Source of the DNA: Leucobacter chironomi DSM 19883
GTDB lineage: Bacteria; Actinomycetota; Actinomycetes; Actinomycetales; Microbacteriaceae
Reading direction: 5' to 3'
Assembly (NCBI RefSeq): GCF_000421845.1
Contig: NZ_ATXU01000010.1
Coordinates: forward strand, 27,365-91,364
DNA: 64,000 nt
The notes beneath the pieces are model-generated. The model searched no databases and was not told the origin of the DNA. It saw only the letters and a list, made by a program, of their open reading frames with translations. Below are positions 55,061 to 63,736 of the stretch, piece after piece (positions within the stretch are counted from its first letter, which is position 1; every line of letters starts with the position of its first letter). The position numbers were made by a program, and so were the translations under genes.

Positions 55061-56280
55061 TGAGTTCGTTCTTCTCGAACGCCGCCGCTTGGGCAATCAA
55101 GCATCGCTCGAAGCTGCCCGCGTGGATGCAGCGACTCATGGAGTCGGCGGCACGCAACCCCGACGGGGTGATGGGGCGACTCACCGGCCGCTTGCTGGGC
55201 GGCGGAAATGCGCCGAACACCGAGGTGCCCGACGCCGCGGTGCGGATGTACATCGCCCCCACGAATTACGCGGGTCAAGGCTTCCTGTGGGCGCGGGCGC
55301 TCGAAGCTGCGGACCCTCGGGTAGGCGCCCGCAACATGGCGATCACATTGCCGGGCGACTACTCGTTCCGAGCCGACACTCCCGTACCCATCGCCGCGTT
55401 CAATACCTCCGACTCCTGGGCTGAGGCCGAGTGGGAGGCCGTCCGGCGCTTCACCCATGTGCTTGTCGAGGCGGAGCGGCCCATGTTCGGGCGGCGCTTC
55501 GGCCACGATCTGCGTGCCGAGGTCGCGGCGCTGGAATCGGTGGGAATCTCAGTTGCGTTCCTCTGCCACGGCAACGACATCCGAGACCCCGATCGGCATG
55601 CGGAGCTCACCCCTTGGTCGCTGTTCCCCGAGGATCCCCGCACCGACTTCTTCCGTTCCGAGGCCCGGAAGAATCTGGCCCTCATCACCGACCTCGGCAA
55701 CCCTGTGTTCGTGTCGACGCCCGATCTGAGCGCCGATGTGCCGCACGCCGCCTGGTGCCCCGTCATCGTCGATCTGGAGCGCTTCGGCGGGCCGACACCC
55801 CCTGTGTTCAGCCGCGACCGCGTGGCCGTCGTGCACGCTTCGAGCGACCCGTTCGGCAAAGGCACGAACTACATCGAGCCGGCGCTCGCGCCCCTCATGT
55901 CCTCCGGGCTCGTCGACTACCGGCTCATCACGGCGACGCCGGCCGCCGAGATGCCGGCCGTCTTCGCCTCCTCCGATATCGTGATCGATCAGTTCCGCGC
56001 GGGCTCATACGGTGTGGCCGCATGCGAGGCGATGGCGTCGGGTCGGGTGGTCGTCGGGCACGTCATGCAGGTCGCGCGTGAGTTCATCGAGCAGCAGACG
56101 GGCTTCGAACTGCCGATCGTAGAGGCCACACCCGATACGTTGCGCACGGTTGTCGAGGAACTCGCCGCCGATCCCGAACGAGCGCGGGAGATCGGCGAGG
56201 CCGGGCGCCGCTACGCCACCGCTGTGCATACCGGCGCGGCGAGCGTCCGAGCATTGCTCGGCAACTGGATCGACGCCTGA
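55060..56280 (+). CDS. Glycosyltransferase, GT4-like (paralogue 3 of 3)
   Basis: Third paralogue, 406 aa: YIAPTNYAGQGFLWARALE, GARNMAITLPGD, LCHGNDIRDPD, ASSDPFGKGTNYI and IDQFRAGSYGVAACEAMASGR. ATG 55060 overlaps the previous stop by one base (TGATG). It is closer to paralogue 1 in its N-terminal segment. It converges on the KASIII gene, which ends 11 bp away, leaving almost no room for a separate terminator. Confidence 0.82.
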   Translation: MSSFFSNAAAWAIKHRSKLPAWMQRLMESAARNPDGVMGRLTGRLLGGGNAPNTEVPDAAVRMYIAPTNYAGQGFLWARALEAADPRVGARNMAITLPGDYSFRADTPVPIAAFNTSDSWAEAEWEAVRRFTHVLVEAERPMFGRRFGHDLRAEVAALESVGISVAFLCHGNDIRDPDRHAELTPWSLFPEDPRTDFFRSEARKNLALITDLGNPVFVSTPDLSADVPHAAWCPVIVDLERFGGPTPPVFSRDRVAVVHASSDPFGKGTNYIEPALAPLMSSGLVDYRLITATPAAEMPAVFASSDIVIDQFRAGSYGVAACEAMASGRVVVGHVMQVAREFIEQQTGFELPIVEATPDTLRTVVEELAADPERAREIGEAGRRYATAVHTGAASVRALLGNWIDA

Positions 56281-56291
56281 CCTCGACGCAG

Positions 56292-57302
56292 CTACCAGTT
56301 CAGAACGAGGCCACCCCAGGAGAGCCCGACGCCGAAGCCGAGCAGCATGACCCGCATTCCGGGCTGCAGCGCGCCCTGGCGCACTGCTTCGGTGAGGGCG
56401 ATGGGGATCGTCGAGGAGACGGTATTGCCAGACTCGGCGAGAGCGACGAAGAACTTCTCCTTCGGCACCTTGAGCTTCTTGCGCAGGTGCTCGAGCATGA
56501 ACGCATTGGCCTGGTGGAAAACGAAGAGGTCGATGTCGTCGAGGCCGAGTTCGGCCTTCGCGAGAATCGCGTCGACCGAGTCGGGAACAACCCGCAACGT
56601 GAAGTTGAAGATCTCGGGGCCGTCCATATACAGGTCGTAGCCATTACTCTCGAGCCCACGCTCGGCTGCCGGCGATTTCTCCTCGATGTCGCGGCCCTGG
56701 CGCATGCCGCCGTGAGGAACCACGAGCTTGCCTGCGCCCGAGCCGTCGGTGCCGTAGGTGATGGCGGTGATGCCGGACGCGTCGCCAGATTCTGCCGTCA
56801 CGAGCGTCGCCGCGGCTCCGTCGCCGAAGATGGTGCGAACGCTCTTGTCGCTGGGGTTCACGAACTTCGTGTACGTATCGGCGGTGATCACGAGCACGTT
56901 CGAGACCTGGCCCGACTCGATGAGGCCCTTCGCCTGGCCCAGCGCGTAGATGAAGCCCGAGCAGCCGAGGTTCAGGTCTGCCGCGCCGGCGGTGCGGCGC
57001 AGGCCGAGGCCCTCGTGCACGATGCAGGCGGTCGTCGGAAGGTAGAAATCGGGGCTCTGCGTGCAGACGATGAGGTAATCGATCGACTCGGGATCGATAC
57101 CTCGCTCGCTCAGCAGTCGGCGACCCGCGGCGATTGCAAGGTCAGAGCTGAACTCGTTCTCGCCCGCGATGTGTCGACGGTCGATGCCGGTCTTCGCCGA
57201 GATCTTCTCGACGCTCCACTCGGGGAACTCGGCCGAGAGATCCTCGTTCGAAAGGATACGCTCGGGAAGGTAGTAGTCAACGGCGGAGATACGTGCCTGC
57301 AT
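56292..57302 (-). CDS. 3-oxoacyl-ACP synthase III family protein (KASIII/FabH-like)
   Basis: Thiolase-fold condensing enzyme of 336 aa with the full KASIII triad: Cys114 in NLGCSGFIYA, His263 in VFHQANAFM and Asn293 in ESGNTVSST. KASIII enzymes condense an acyl-CoA with malonyl-ACP. Its place beside an ACP and a ketoreductase inside a polysaccharide locus suggests it starts a short acyl chain for sugar decoration rather than fatty acid synthesis. ATG 57302 lies 6 nt after TAGGAT (57309-57314, this strand): leaderless, thus with its own promoter as well as possible read-through from the ACP-ketoreductase pair. Confidence 0.9.
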   Translation of the reverse strand: MQARISAVDYYLPERILSNEDLSAEFPEWSVEKISAKTGIDRRHIAGENEFSSDLAIAAGRRLLSERGIDPESIDYLIVCTQSPDFYLPTTACIVHEGLGLRRTAGAADLNLGCSGFIYALGQAKGLIESGQVSNVLVITADTYTKFVNPSDKSVRTIFGDGAAATLVTAESGDASGITAITYGTDGSGAGKLVVPHGGMRQGRDIEEKSPAAERGLESNGYDLYMDGPEIFNFTLRVVPDSVDAILAKAELGLDDIDLFVFHQANAFMLEHLRKKLKVPKEKFFVALAESGNTVSSTIPIALTEAVRQGALQPGMRVMLLGFGVGLSWGGLVLNW

Positions 57303-57365
57303 ACCTGAATCCTACCGCGCAAGGCCGAGCGCGCACATCGCGGATCGGCGTCGCGGCGGTATCGC

Positions 57366-58124
57366 TCAGTGGGCGGTGTAACCGCCGTCGACCACGAGCG
57401 TCGTGCCAGTGACCCACTGCGAGGCATCCGAGAGCAGGAACAGCGCTGCGTTCGCCACATCGTCGGCCGAGCCGATGCCCAGAGGATGCTCGGCCTCGAT
57501 GCTCTGCCACGCGGCCTGCCCCACCTTGCGTCGCAGTTCGTCGGTGAGCGACGTCTCGACGATGCCGGCAGCGATGCTGTTCACCCGGATGCGCTCAGGC
57601 GCAAGCTCGAGAGCGAGCGACCGTCCGAGCGAGGAGACGGCGGCCTTCGTGGCGGCGTAGACGCTGACCCCAGCCTCGCCGACAAGCCCTACGGCCGACG
57701 ACATCAGGACGATACCGGCCCGCTCGGCCCGCACCTTGGGGTTGCGGAAGGCCTTCGAAAGCAGCACGCTGCTCGTCACGTTCGTCTCGAAGAGGGAGGC
57801 GACCTGCTTCGCCGAGGTTGCGCGCAACGGCGTCGTCGCGTGCACGCCGGCCGCGTGCAGCAACCCGTCGAGTGGTCCTACGGCTTCGACGGCGTCTCGC
57901 ACGAGCCCCGCGTAGCCCGCATGATCCGAGAGGTCGAAAGGCAGGATGTGGTGCCCGTCTCCGTCGAGCAGACTCGCGGTCTCCTCCAGCGCCTCCTGCC
58001 GGCGAGCGACCAGCACCACTCGGGCACCTGCACGGTTCGCGAGCACCGCGGTCGCCCTACCGATGCCGGATGAGGCGCCGGTGATCAGCAGCGCGCGATC
58101 CTCCAGCCGGAGGAAATCACTCAC
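57366..58124 (-). CDS. SDR ketoreductase (FabG-like)
   Basis: Short-chain reductase of 252 aa: TGASSGIG (15-22), AAG, catalytic Ser142/143, Tyr156 and Lys160 in the YAATK motif, and a FabG-like C-terminus GTTLVVDGGYTAH. It probably reduces a 3-oxoacyl-ACP made by the adjacent KASIII to the 3-hydroxyacyl form. The GTG start at 58124 overlaps the ACP stop as GTGA, so the ACP and the reductase are translationally coupled, which is the best evidence that they work together. Confidence 0.88.
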   Translation of the reverse strand: MSDFLRLEDRALLITGASSGIGRATAVLANRAGARVVLVARRQEALEETASLLDGDGHHILPFDLSDHAGYAGLVRDAVEAVGPLDGLLHAAGVHATTPLRATSAKQVASLFETNVTSSVLLSKAFRNPKVRAERAGIVLMSSAVGLVGEAGVSVYAATKAAVSSLGRSLALELAPERIRVNSIAAGIVETSLTDELRRKVGQAAWQSIEAEHPLGIGSADDVANAALFLLSDASQWVTGTTLVVDGGYTAH

Positions 58125-58339
58125 GACTGGGCCGAGATCAGGGCCTGCAAGTCGTCGACGGTCACGGCCTTGGCGAGCTCGTCTGCGTCGATCTGCACGC
58201 CCAGACGCTCGTCGATCTCAGCGATGAACGCCAGGTTGGCGAGGGAGTCCCAGCCCTGGTCCTCCAGGGAGTCGGTAGCGGAGGCCTCTTCGACCTCGAG
58301 GATCTCTGCAACCAGCTCGAGCAATGCGTCTTTTTCCAT
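58121..58339 (-). CDS. Acyl carrier protein
   Basis: ACP of 72 aa, acidic and four-helix in pattern, with Ser32 in the WDSLANL motif as the phosphopantetheine site. It is separate from fatty-acid-synthesis genes and sits in a glycan locus, so it is likely a dedicated carrier. ATG 58339 lies 6 nt after TAGGCT (58346-58351, this strand), with no ribosome-binding site: leaderless. It heads the ACP-ketoreductase pair with KASIII downstream. It needs a phosphopantetheinyl transferase from elsewhere in the genome. Confidence 0.9.
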   Translation of the reverse strand: MEKDALLELVAEILEVEEASATDSLEDQGWDSLANLAFIAEIDERLGVQIDADELAKAVTVDDLQALISAQS

Positions 58340-58450
58340 GGGGATAGCCTAACAACCCAGCCGCGCTTTCGCGTCACGGATCCCACGATCCTGACGACCG
58401 GACCGCCGAGCCCCGCGGAGGGGAGGGGCTCCTCGCGCTACCATCGAGGC

Positions 58451-59512
58451 ATGGCCGAACCCCTCGTCGACGTCGTCATCCCCGTCCACTCGAGCACGCG
58501 CCCGATCGCCAGGGCCGCAACCTCGGTCCTCGACCATAGCAAGGCCGAGGTGCGGGTGAACGTGGTGGCGCATAACATCGACCCGGAGATCATCCGCGCC
58601 AATCTCGGCTCCGTCGCCGACGATCCCCGTCTCCGACTGCTCCACCTCGCGGACGGCATCCCCTCCCCCGCCGGACCGATGAACCTCGGGCTCGATGAAG
58701 CGACGGCACCGTACGTGTCGCTGCTCGGCTCCGACGACGAGTTCGCCCCCGGTGCCGTCGACTCCTGGCTCGCAATTGCACAGGAGACAGGTGCGAGCAC
58801 CGTCATCGCACGCATTGATCGCGACCTCACCGGAGTCGAGCCAATGCCCCCGACGCGTCGCGGCCGCACCCGTGACCTCGACCCGGTGAAAGATCGGCTC
58901 GCCTACCGCTGCGCCCCCCTCGGCCTCATTTCACGCGAGCGCTTCCGCGAACTGCGCTTCACCCCCGGCCTCGGTTCTGGCGAAGATCTCGAATTCACGG
59001 CTGCGCTCTGGTTCCAGGGCGAGCACATCGCATACGACCGCACCGGCCCCGCGTACGTCGGGCACGAAGACGGGCACGACCGCGTCACGGGAGCGAAGCG
59101 CACCGTAGCGGAGGACTTCTCTTTCTTCACGGTCATCACCTCCGCACCCTGGTTCGCGGGGCTCTCGACGCGACAGCGCACCGCGCTCGGTGTGAAGACA
59201 CTTCGGCTGCACTTCTTCGACGCGGTCTTCGCGCGGCTCGACACCCCAGAGGGCTTCGCCGCGCACCGGCAGCCGCTCGTCGACGTGCTCCACGCTGTGG
59301 AGTCCGCCGCGCCGGGCAGCATCCGTCTGCTGTCGAGAGCGGATCGCGCGGTGATCGATGAGGTGCTGGGCTCCGCTCCGGACACCGCTCACATCCTCAC
59401 ACTGCTGGGCGCGCGCTGGGGCGGGGGCGTTGAGGCCGTGCTGCCCCGCAACCCGCTGCTCGCGCTGCACCCGCAGGCACCGTTCCGCACGCTCAGGAGT
59501 ACGCGGCCCTAG
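58451..59512 (+). CDS. Glycosyltransferase family 2 (tandem copy 1)
   Basis: GT-A fold transferase of 353 aa: VDVVIPVHSSTRPIARA (N-terminal strand-loop), VNVVAHNI, and SLLGSDDEFAPGAVDSW, in which the SDDE acidic cluster occupies the DxD position. LGSGEDLEFTAALW corresponds to the catalytic-base ED region. ATG 58451 lies 6 nt after TACCAT (58439-58444): leaderless. A tandem homologue follows 19 bp after its stop. Sugar specificity is unknown. Confidence 0.85.
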   Translation: MAEPLVDVVIPVHSSTRPIARAATSVLDHSKAEVRVNVVAHNIDPEIIRANLGSVADDPRLRLLHLADGIPSPAGPMNLGLDEATAPYVSLLGSDDEFAPGAVDSWLAIAQETGASTVIARIDRDLTGVEPMPPTRRGRTRDLDPVKDRLAYRCAPLGLISRERFRELRFTPGLGSGEDLEFTAALWFQGEHIAYDRTGPAYVGHEDGHDRVTGAKRTVAEDFSFFTVITSAPWFAGLSTRQRTALGVKTLRLHFFDAVFARLDTPEGFAAHRQPLVDVLHAVESAAPGSIRLLSRADRAVIDEVLGSAPDTAHILTLLGARWGGGVEAVLPRNPLLALHPQAPFRTLRSTRP

Positions 59513-59531
59513 CCGCCACGAGAACACCGCC

Positions 59532-60629
59532 ATGACCGATCCCCTCGTCGACGTCACCATCGCCGTGCACTCCGCCACCCGCCCCATCGCGCGGGCCGTC
59601 GCCTCGGTGCTCGAGCACACCTCTGCCCCTGTTCGCGTGAACGTTGTCGCGCACAACATCGAGCCTGAGATCATCCGCCGCAACCTCGGTGAGTACGCCG
59701 ATCATCCCGCACTTCGACTCCTCGGTCTCCGCGACGGCATCCACTCCGCAGCCGGCCCAATGAACCACGGACTCGCCCGCTCTGACGCCCCCTACGTGAG
59801 CATCCTGGGCTCCGACGACGAGTTCGCCCCCGGCGCCATCGACTCCTGGCTCGCCACCGCCCGCGAGACGCGCGCCGACGCGGTGCTAGCCCGGATCCGG
59901 CTCGTACGCGGCGGCACCGACCCCTACCCGCCGGTGCGCCGCGGTCGTCGCAAAAGTCGCCTCGACGGGCGGAGGGATCGCCTGGCCTATCGCAGCGCTC
60001 CCCTCGGCCTCATCGATCGCGAGCGCTTCGGCCACCTGCGATTCAGCGAAGGGCTCGGTTCTGGCGAAGACCTCACTTACTCGCTCACCCTCTGGTTCAC
60101 CGGAGAGCGGGTCGCCTACGACCTTGACGGACCGCCCTACGTCGGCCACGACGACGCCGACGACCGGGTGACCTTCGGCCCGACCCGTCCACTCGACCGC
60201 GACTTCGCATTCCTCGACGAGCTCGAGGCTCTGCCCTGGTTTGCTGCGGCGAGCCCCGCAGTCCGCACGGCGATCACAGTGAAGCTCATCCGCATCCATT
60301 TCTTCGACGCAGTGCTGGCACGATCATCGTCGCAACAGGCCCTCTACGAGAGCCGCGACGGACTGGTCGCGCTCGTCGACCGCCTCTTCGCGCTCGCTCC
60401 TGGCGCTGGGTCGCTGCTCTCGCGCAGCGACCACGCGGTCTTCGCGGCGCTGCGCGATCCGTGGGCAACGCTCGAAGAGGTCGGAGAAGCGATGCGCGCT
60501 CGTCAGTCGTACTTCAAAGCGGCCTCGCTGATACCGAGCAACCCCTTCCTCATCCTGCACGCGCAGGCACCGTTCCGCACACTGCTCGCCGGCTTCCTCA
60601 TCATGCGCCGCCGCTTCCCGCGCGGGTAG
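59532..60629 (+). CDS. Glycosyltransferase family 2 (tandem copy 2)
   Basis: Second member of the GT2 pair, 365 aa, sharing nearly every landmark with copy 1: VDVTIAVHSATRPIARA, SILGSDDEFAPGAIDSW, LGSGEDLTYSLTLW and the C-terminal HAQAPFRTL. A short basic extension follows (RRRFPRG). The clear homology along the whole length indicates a tandem duplication with divergence. ATG 59532 has only a weak upstream site, so it probably relies on read-through from copy 1. Confidence 0.85.
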   Translation: MTDPLVDVTIAVHSATRPIARAVASVLEHTSAPVRVNVVAHNIEPEIIRRNLGEYADHPALRLLGLRDGIHSAAGPMNHGLARSDAPYVSILGSDDEFAPGAIDSWLATARETRADAVLARIRLVRGGTDPYPPVRRGRRKSRLDGRRDRLAYRSAPLGLIDRERFGHLRFSEGLGSGEDLTYSLTLWFTGERVAYDLDGPPYVGHDDADDRVTFGPTRPLDRDFAFLDELEALPWFAAASPAVRTAITVKLIRIHFFDAVLARSSSQQALYESRDGLVALVDRLFALAPGAGSLLSRSDHAVFAALRDPWATLEEVGEAMRARQSYFKAASLIPSNPFLILHAQAPFRTLLAGFLIMRRRFPRG

Positions 60630-60702
60630 CGGGGCCCGCGACGAGAGACGCGCCGGCTGATCGGGCTCTCACGCCGGGAGAGTCCGTCGCTGTACCTAGT
60701 AC

Positions 60703-62499
60703 TCAGCGGACCTCGCCCGCGAGCCCCGCGAGAGCGACCTGCTCCCCGAAAGCGGGATGCTGCTGCGCAACCTCAGCGAAAGTGCCCTGCGCGACTATCA
60801 CACCGTCGTCGAGGTAGCACACCCGGTCGTAGTCCTTGATCGTCGAGAGGCGGTGCGCCACCGAGATCAGCGTCACCTCGCCCTGCAGTTCCTTGATCGC
60901 GCGCGTCACCTCGTCCTCGGTCTTGGTGTCGAGCGAACTCGTAGCCTCGTCGAGCACCAGCACGAGGGGATCCGTGTAGAGGGCGCGGGCGATCCCGAGC
61001 CGCTGCTGCTGCCCACCCGAGAGCGACACGCCTCGCTCTCCGATGCGCTCGTCGATACCCCCGGTGCGATCGGCGATGAGCGAACCGAGCTGTGCACGCT
61101 CGAGCGCGTACGCAACGCGCTCACGGTCGATCTCGTCGTCGGTCCAGGAGAGCGCCACGTTCTGCGCAATGGTTCCGTCGAAGAGCGCCACCCGCTGCGG
61201 CACGTAGCCGACTCGTCCGCGCCACTGACGCAGCACCGACCGCAAGGACTCGCCATCGAGCTCTATGGCGCCCGAGGTTGCCTGGCTGAGACCGAGCAAC
61301 AGGTCGATGAGCGTTGACTTACCGGCACCCGACGGGCCGACGATACCCACCGAGCTGCCCAGCGGAACATCGAGGCTCATACCGCGAATCACATCGACAG
61401 CAGCGCCAGGGTAGCGGAACCGCACGTCGTTCAGACGCAGCAGCTTCGGACTCTCGGCCAGTTCAGCGGAGTCTGCCGGGGTCTGAGAGGTCTTCATGTC
61501 ACGCTCGGCTGCGATGAGGTCGCCCACCACATCCTTCGCGCCCGGCATACTCGCGGTCGCCTGAACGATGCCGCCCTGCACGCCCGTGAGCGCGGGAATC
61601 AGACGGAAACCGGTCGTTGCGAACAGCGCCACAGCGGCAAGGGCCGCCTGCATGCCGCCCTGGAAATACGAGAAACCGCCGATGAGGGCGATACCGCCCA
61701 GCAGTGCAGCCTCATAGGCAAAGCCGGGAAGCACGCCCAGGAACGCCCCATTCGCACGGGCCCGCGTGCTGTGGCGGCGATTCGACGTAACGAGATCAGC
61801 AACTTCTCCCAAGCGATTGCGCAGGCTGAGCTCTTTCAGCGCCTCGATCATCTCGGTCATCAGGTTCGCGACCCGATAGCTGTACCTCAGGTTCACCTCG
61901 CCGGCTTCGAGCGCGCGGCGCGTGACGACGAAGTGCACCACGAGCATCACCAGCGACAGATAGACGAAGGCGATCACCGAGGTCATCGGGTCTGCGATGA
62001 CGAGCACGCCGAGCACCAGCACGAAGGTGAAGAAAGCGCTCGGGATCCGCATGATGGGCAGCACGAATCCCGCCATCGCATTCGCGATGCCGCCATCGGC
62101 GATGCGCGTGATCTCGGCGATCGAGCGCTTCGAGCGCTCCTCCCAGCTCGAATTGATGTACGCCCGGAACAGGCGATCGCCGATCTCAAGCTCGTACTTC
62201 GCGAACTTGCGGGTGGCGAACCACTGCAGCACCACATTGAGCACCGACTTCAGCAGCATGAGCGCCAAGGAGATCAGCACGAAGAGCGGCGCAGCCTCAG
62301 GCTGCAACTCGCCGACCACGGGCAGCTTGATAGTGGTGCCCGCGATCGCGGGACCGATCACGATCGCGAGCAGCGACATGCCGATCGCGTCGAGCGCGGT
62401 GATGAGGCTCGTCGCGACGATGTATCCGACGAAGTAGCGCTGCGCACCCGCTGGGAGCAGGGGCAGCAGCTGTCGGAGGACGCGCCAGATCTCTTTCAT
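60703..62499 (-). CDS. ABC transporter, permease-ATPase fusion (PglK/MsbA-like flippase)
   Basis: Half-size exporter of 598 aa: a six-helix transmembrane domain (about 20-320) and an ATPase domain with Walker A GPSGAGKST, signature LSGGQQQR, Walker B LVLDEATSSLD and switch VAHRLST. The N-terminus and spacing resemble PglK-type flippases that turn over lipid-linked oligosaccharides. This is a second export route in the locus besides Wzm/Wzt. ATG 62499 lies 11 bp after the DegT stop, so the two genes are one transcript. Confidence 0.88.
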   Translation of the reverse strand: MKEIWRVLRQLLPLLPAGAQRYFVGYIVATSLITALDAIGMSLLAIVIGPAIAGTTIKLPVVGELQPEAAPLFVLISLALMLLKSVLNVVLQWFATRKFAKYELEIGDRLFRAYINSSWEERSKRSIAEITRIADGGIANAMAGFVLPIMRIPSAFFTFVLVLGVLVIADPMTSVIAFVYLSLVMLVVHFVVTRRALEAGEVNLRYSYRVANLMTEMIEALKELSLRNRLGEVADLVTSNRRHSTRARANGAFLGVLPGFAYEAALLGGIALIGGFSYFQGGMQAALAAVALFATTGFRLIPALTGVQGGIVQATASMPGAKDVVGDLIAAERDMKTSQTPADSAELAESPKLLRLNDVRFRYPGAAVDVIRGMSLDVPLGSSVGIVGPSGAGKSTLIDLLLGLSQATSGAIELDGESLRSVLRQWRGRVGYVPQRVALFDGTIAQNVALSWTDDEIDRERVAYALERAQLGSLIADRTGGIDERIGERGVSLSGGQQQRLGIARALYTDPLVLVLDEATSSLDTKTEDEVTRAIKELQGEVTLISVAHRLSTIKDYDRVCYLDDGVIVAQGTFAEVAQQHPAFGEQVALAGLAGEVR

Positions 62500-62509
62500 A
62501 CAGCGAGGG

Positions 62510-63619
62510 TCAGGCGCCGGCGCTCATCACCGCGGTGACCGCGGTGATGATGCGCTCGATGTCGCCCTCGGCGAGCGAGGGGTGCACGGGCAGCGAGAGC
62601 ACCTCGCGCGCGGCGCGCTCGGTCTCGGGCAGGTCGAGCCCCGGAGCAAACTTCGTCAGCGAGGGCAGGCGGTGATTCGGGATCGGGTAGTAGACGCCCG
62701 AGCCGACACCGTGCTCCTCCTTGAGCGCGACGTGGATGCGGTCGCGCTCACCGGCGTCGAGACGCACCGTGTACTGGTGGTAAACGTGCACCGCACCCTC
62801 AGCGACCTTCGGGGTCTGCACACCCGCGACGCCGGCAAGGCCTTCGTTCAGCGCGGCTGCGTTGCGCTGTCGCTGCGCGGTCCAGCCGTCGACCTTGGTG
62901 AGCTGCACTCGGCCGATGGCAGCGTGGATGTCGGTCATGCGGGCGTTGAAGCCGATGACTTCGTTCTCGTACTGCTTCTCCATGCCCTGGTTGCGCAGCA
63001 GGCGGACGTTGCGGGCGATCTCGCCATTCACACACGAGACCATGCCGCCCTCGCCGGAGGTCATGTTCTTCGTGGGGTACAGGCTGAACATGGCGAAGTC
63101 GCCAAGGGTGCCGACCAGGCGGCCGCCCCAGGAGGCGCCGTGCGCCTGGGCCGCGTCCTCGTAGATCGCGAGATCGTGCTCGCGCGCGATGGCCTCGATC
63201 TGGTCGACGAGGAAGGGGTGACCGTAGAGGTGCACGGGCATGATGCCTTTCGTGCGCGGGGTGATGGCGGCACGCACGGCCTCAGGATCGAGGGTGAAGT
63301 AGTCGGGCTCGATGTCGACGAACACCGGGGTGGCACCCGTGAGAGCGACCGAGTTGCCCGTCGCCGCGAAGGTGAAGGAGGGCACGATGACCTCATCGCC
63401 GGGGCCGACGCCTGCGGCGAGCAGCCCCAAGTGCTGGCCGCTCGTGCCGGAGTTCACCGCAACGACCTCGCGGCCTCCGACGAAGTGCGCCGAGAATTCC
63501 TGCTCGAACGCGGCGACCTCAGGGCCCTGGGCGATCATGCCGGAGCGCAGAACGCGGTCGACGGCCTCGCGCTCCTCATCGCCGACGATCGGCTTGGCTG
63601 CGGGAATGAAATCCGTCAT
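62510..63619 (-). CDS. DegT/DnrJ/EryC1/StrS family aminotransferase
   Basis: PLP-dependent sugar aminotransferase of 369 aa: NSGTSGQHLGL (cofactor phosphate), IYEDAAQAHGASW (Asp binding the pyridine N), the catalytic Lys184 in SLYPTKNMTSGEGGM, NARMTDIHAAIG and HVYHQYTVRL. It transfers an amino group from glutamate to a nucleotide ketosugar. Sequence cannot tell C3 from C4 amination. With the Gfo/Idh/MocA enzyme and LpxD-like acyltransferase it could give an N-acylated amino sugar. ATG 63619 has AAGGA 7 nt upstream; TAGGAT (63676-63681, this strand) is a possible -10. Confidence 0.93.
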   Translation of the reverse strand: MTDFIPAAKPIVGDEEREAVDRVLRSGMIAQGPEVAAFEQEFSAHFVGGREVVAVNSGTSGQHLGLLAAGVGPGDEVIVPSFTFAATGNSVALTGATPVFVDIEPDYFTLDPEAVRAAITPRTKGIMPVHLYGHPFLVDQIEAIAREHDLAIYEDAAQAHGASWGGRLVGTLGDFAMFSLYPTKNMTSGEGGMVSCVNGEIARNVRLLRNQGMEKQYENEVIGFNARMTDIHAAIGRVQLTKVDGWTAQRQRNAAALNEGLAGVAGVQTPKVAEGAVHVYHQYTVRLDAGERDRIHVALKEEHGVGSGVYYPIPNHRLPSLTKFAPGLDLPETERAAREVLSLPVHPSLAEGDIERIITAVTAVMSAGA

Positions 63620-63687
63620 CGAAAGATCCTTAACTCTCTTCTCAGGCAGGGACGCCACGCTGTGCGTTCCCGTCGATCCTACTCCGG

Positions 63688-63704
63688 GATCACTCGGCGT
63701 GATC
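63688..63704. terminator. Small inverted repeat before the DegT gene
   Basis: GATCAC (63688-63693) and GTGATC (63699-63704) flank a 5-nt loop, with CCGG on each side extending the stem. It lies 33 nt beyond the LGFP-protein stop and just upstream of the possible degT -10. It could be that gene's terminator or an operator of the next transcript. Confidence 0.4.
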
Positions 63705-63736
63705 GAACCGGCACTCAGCTGGCGCGGTCAAAATCG

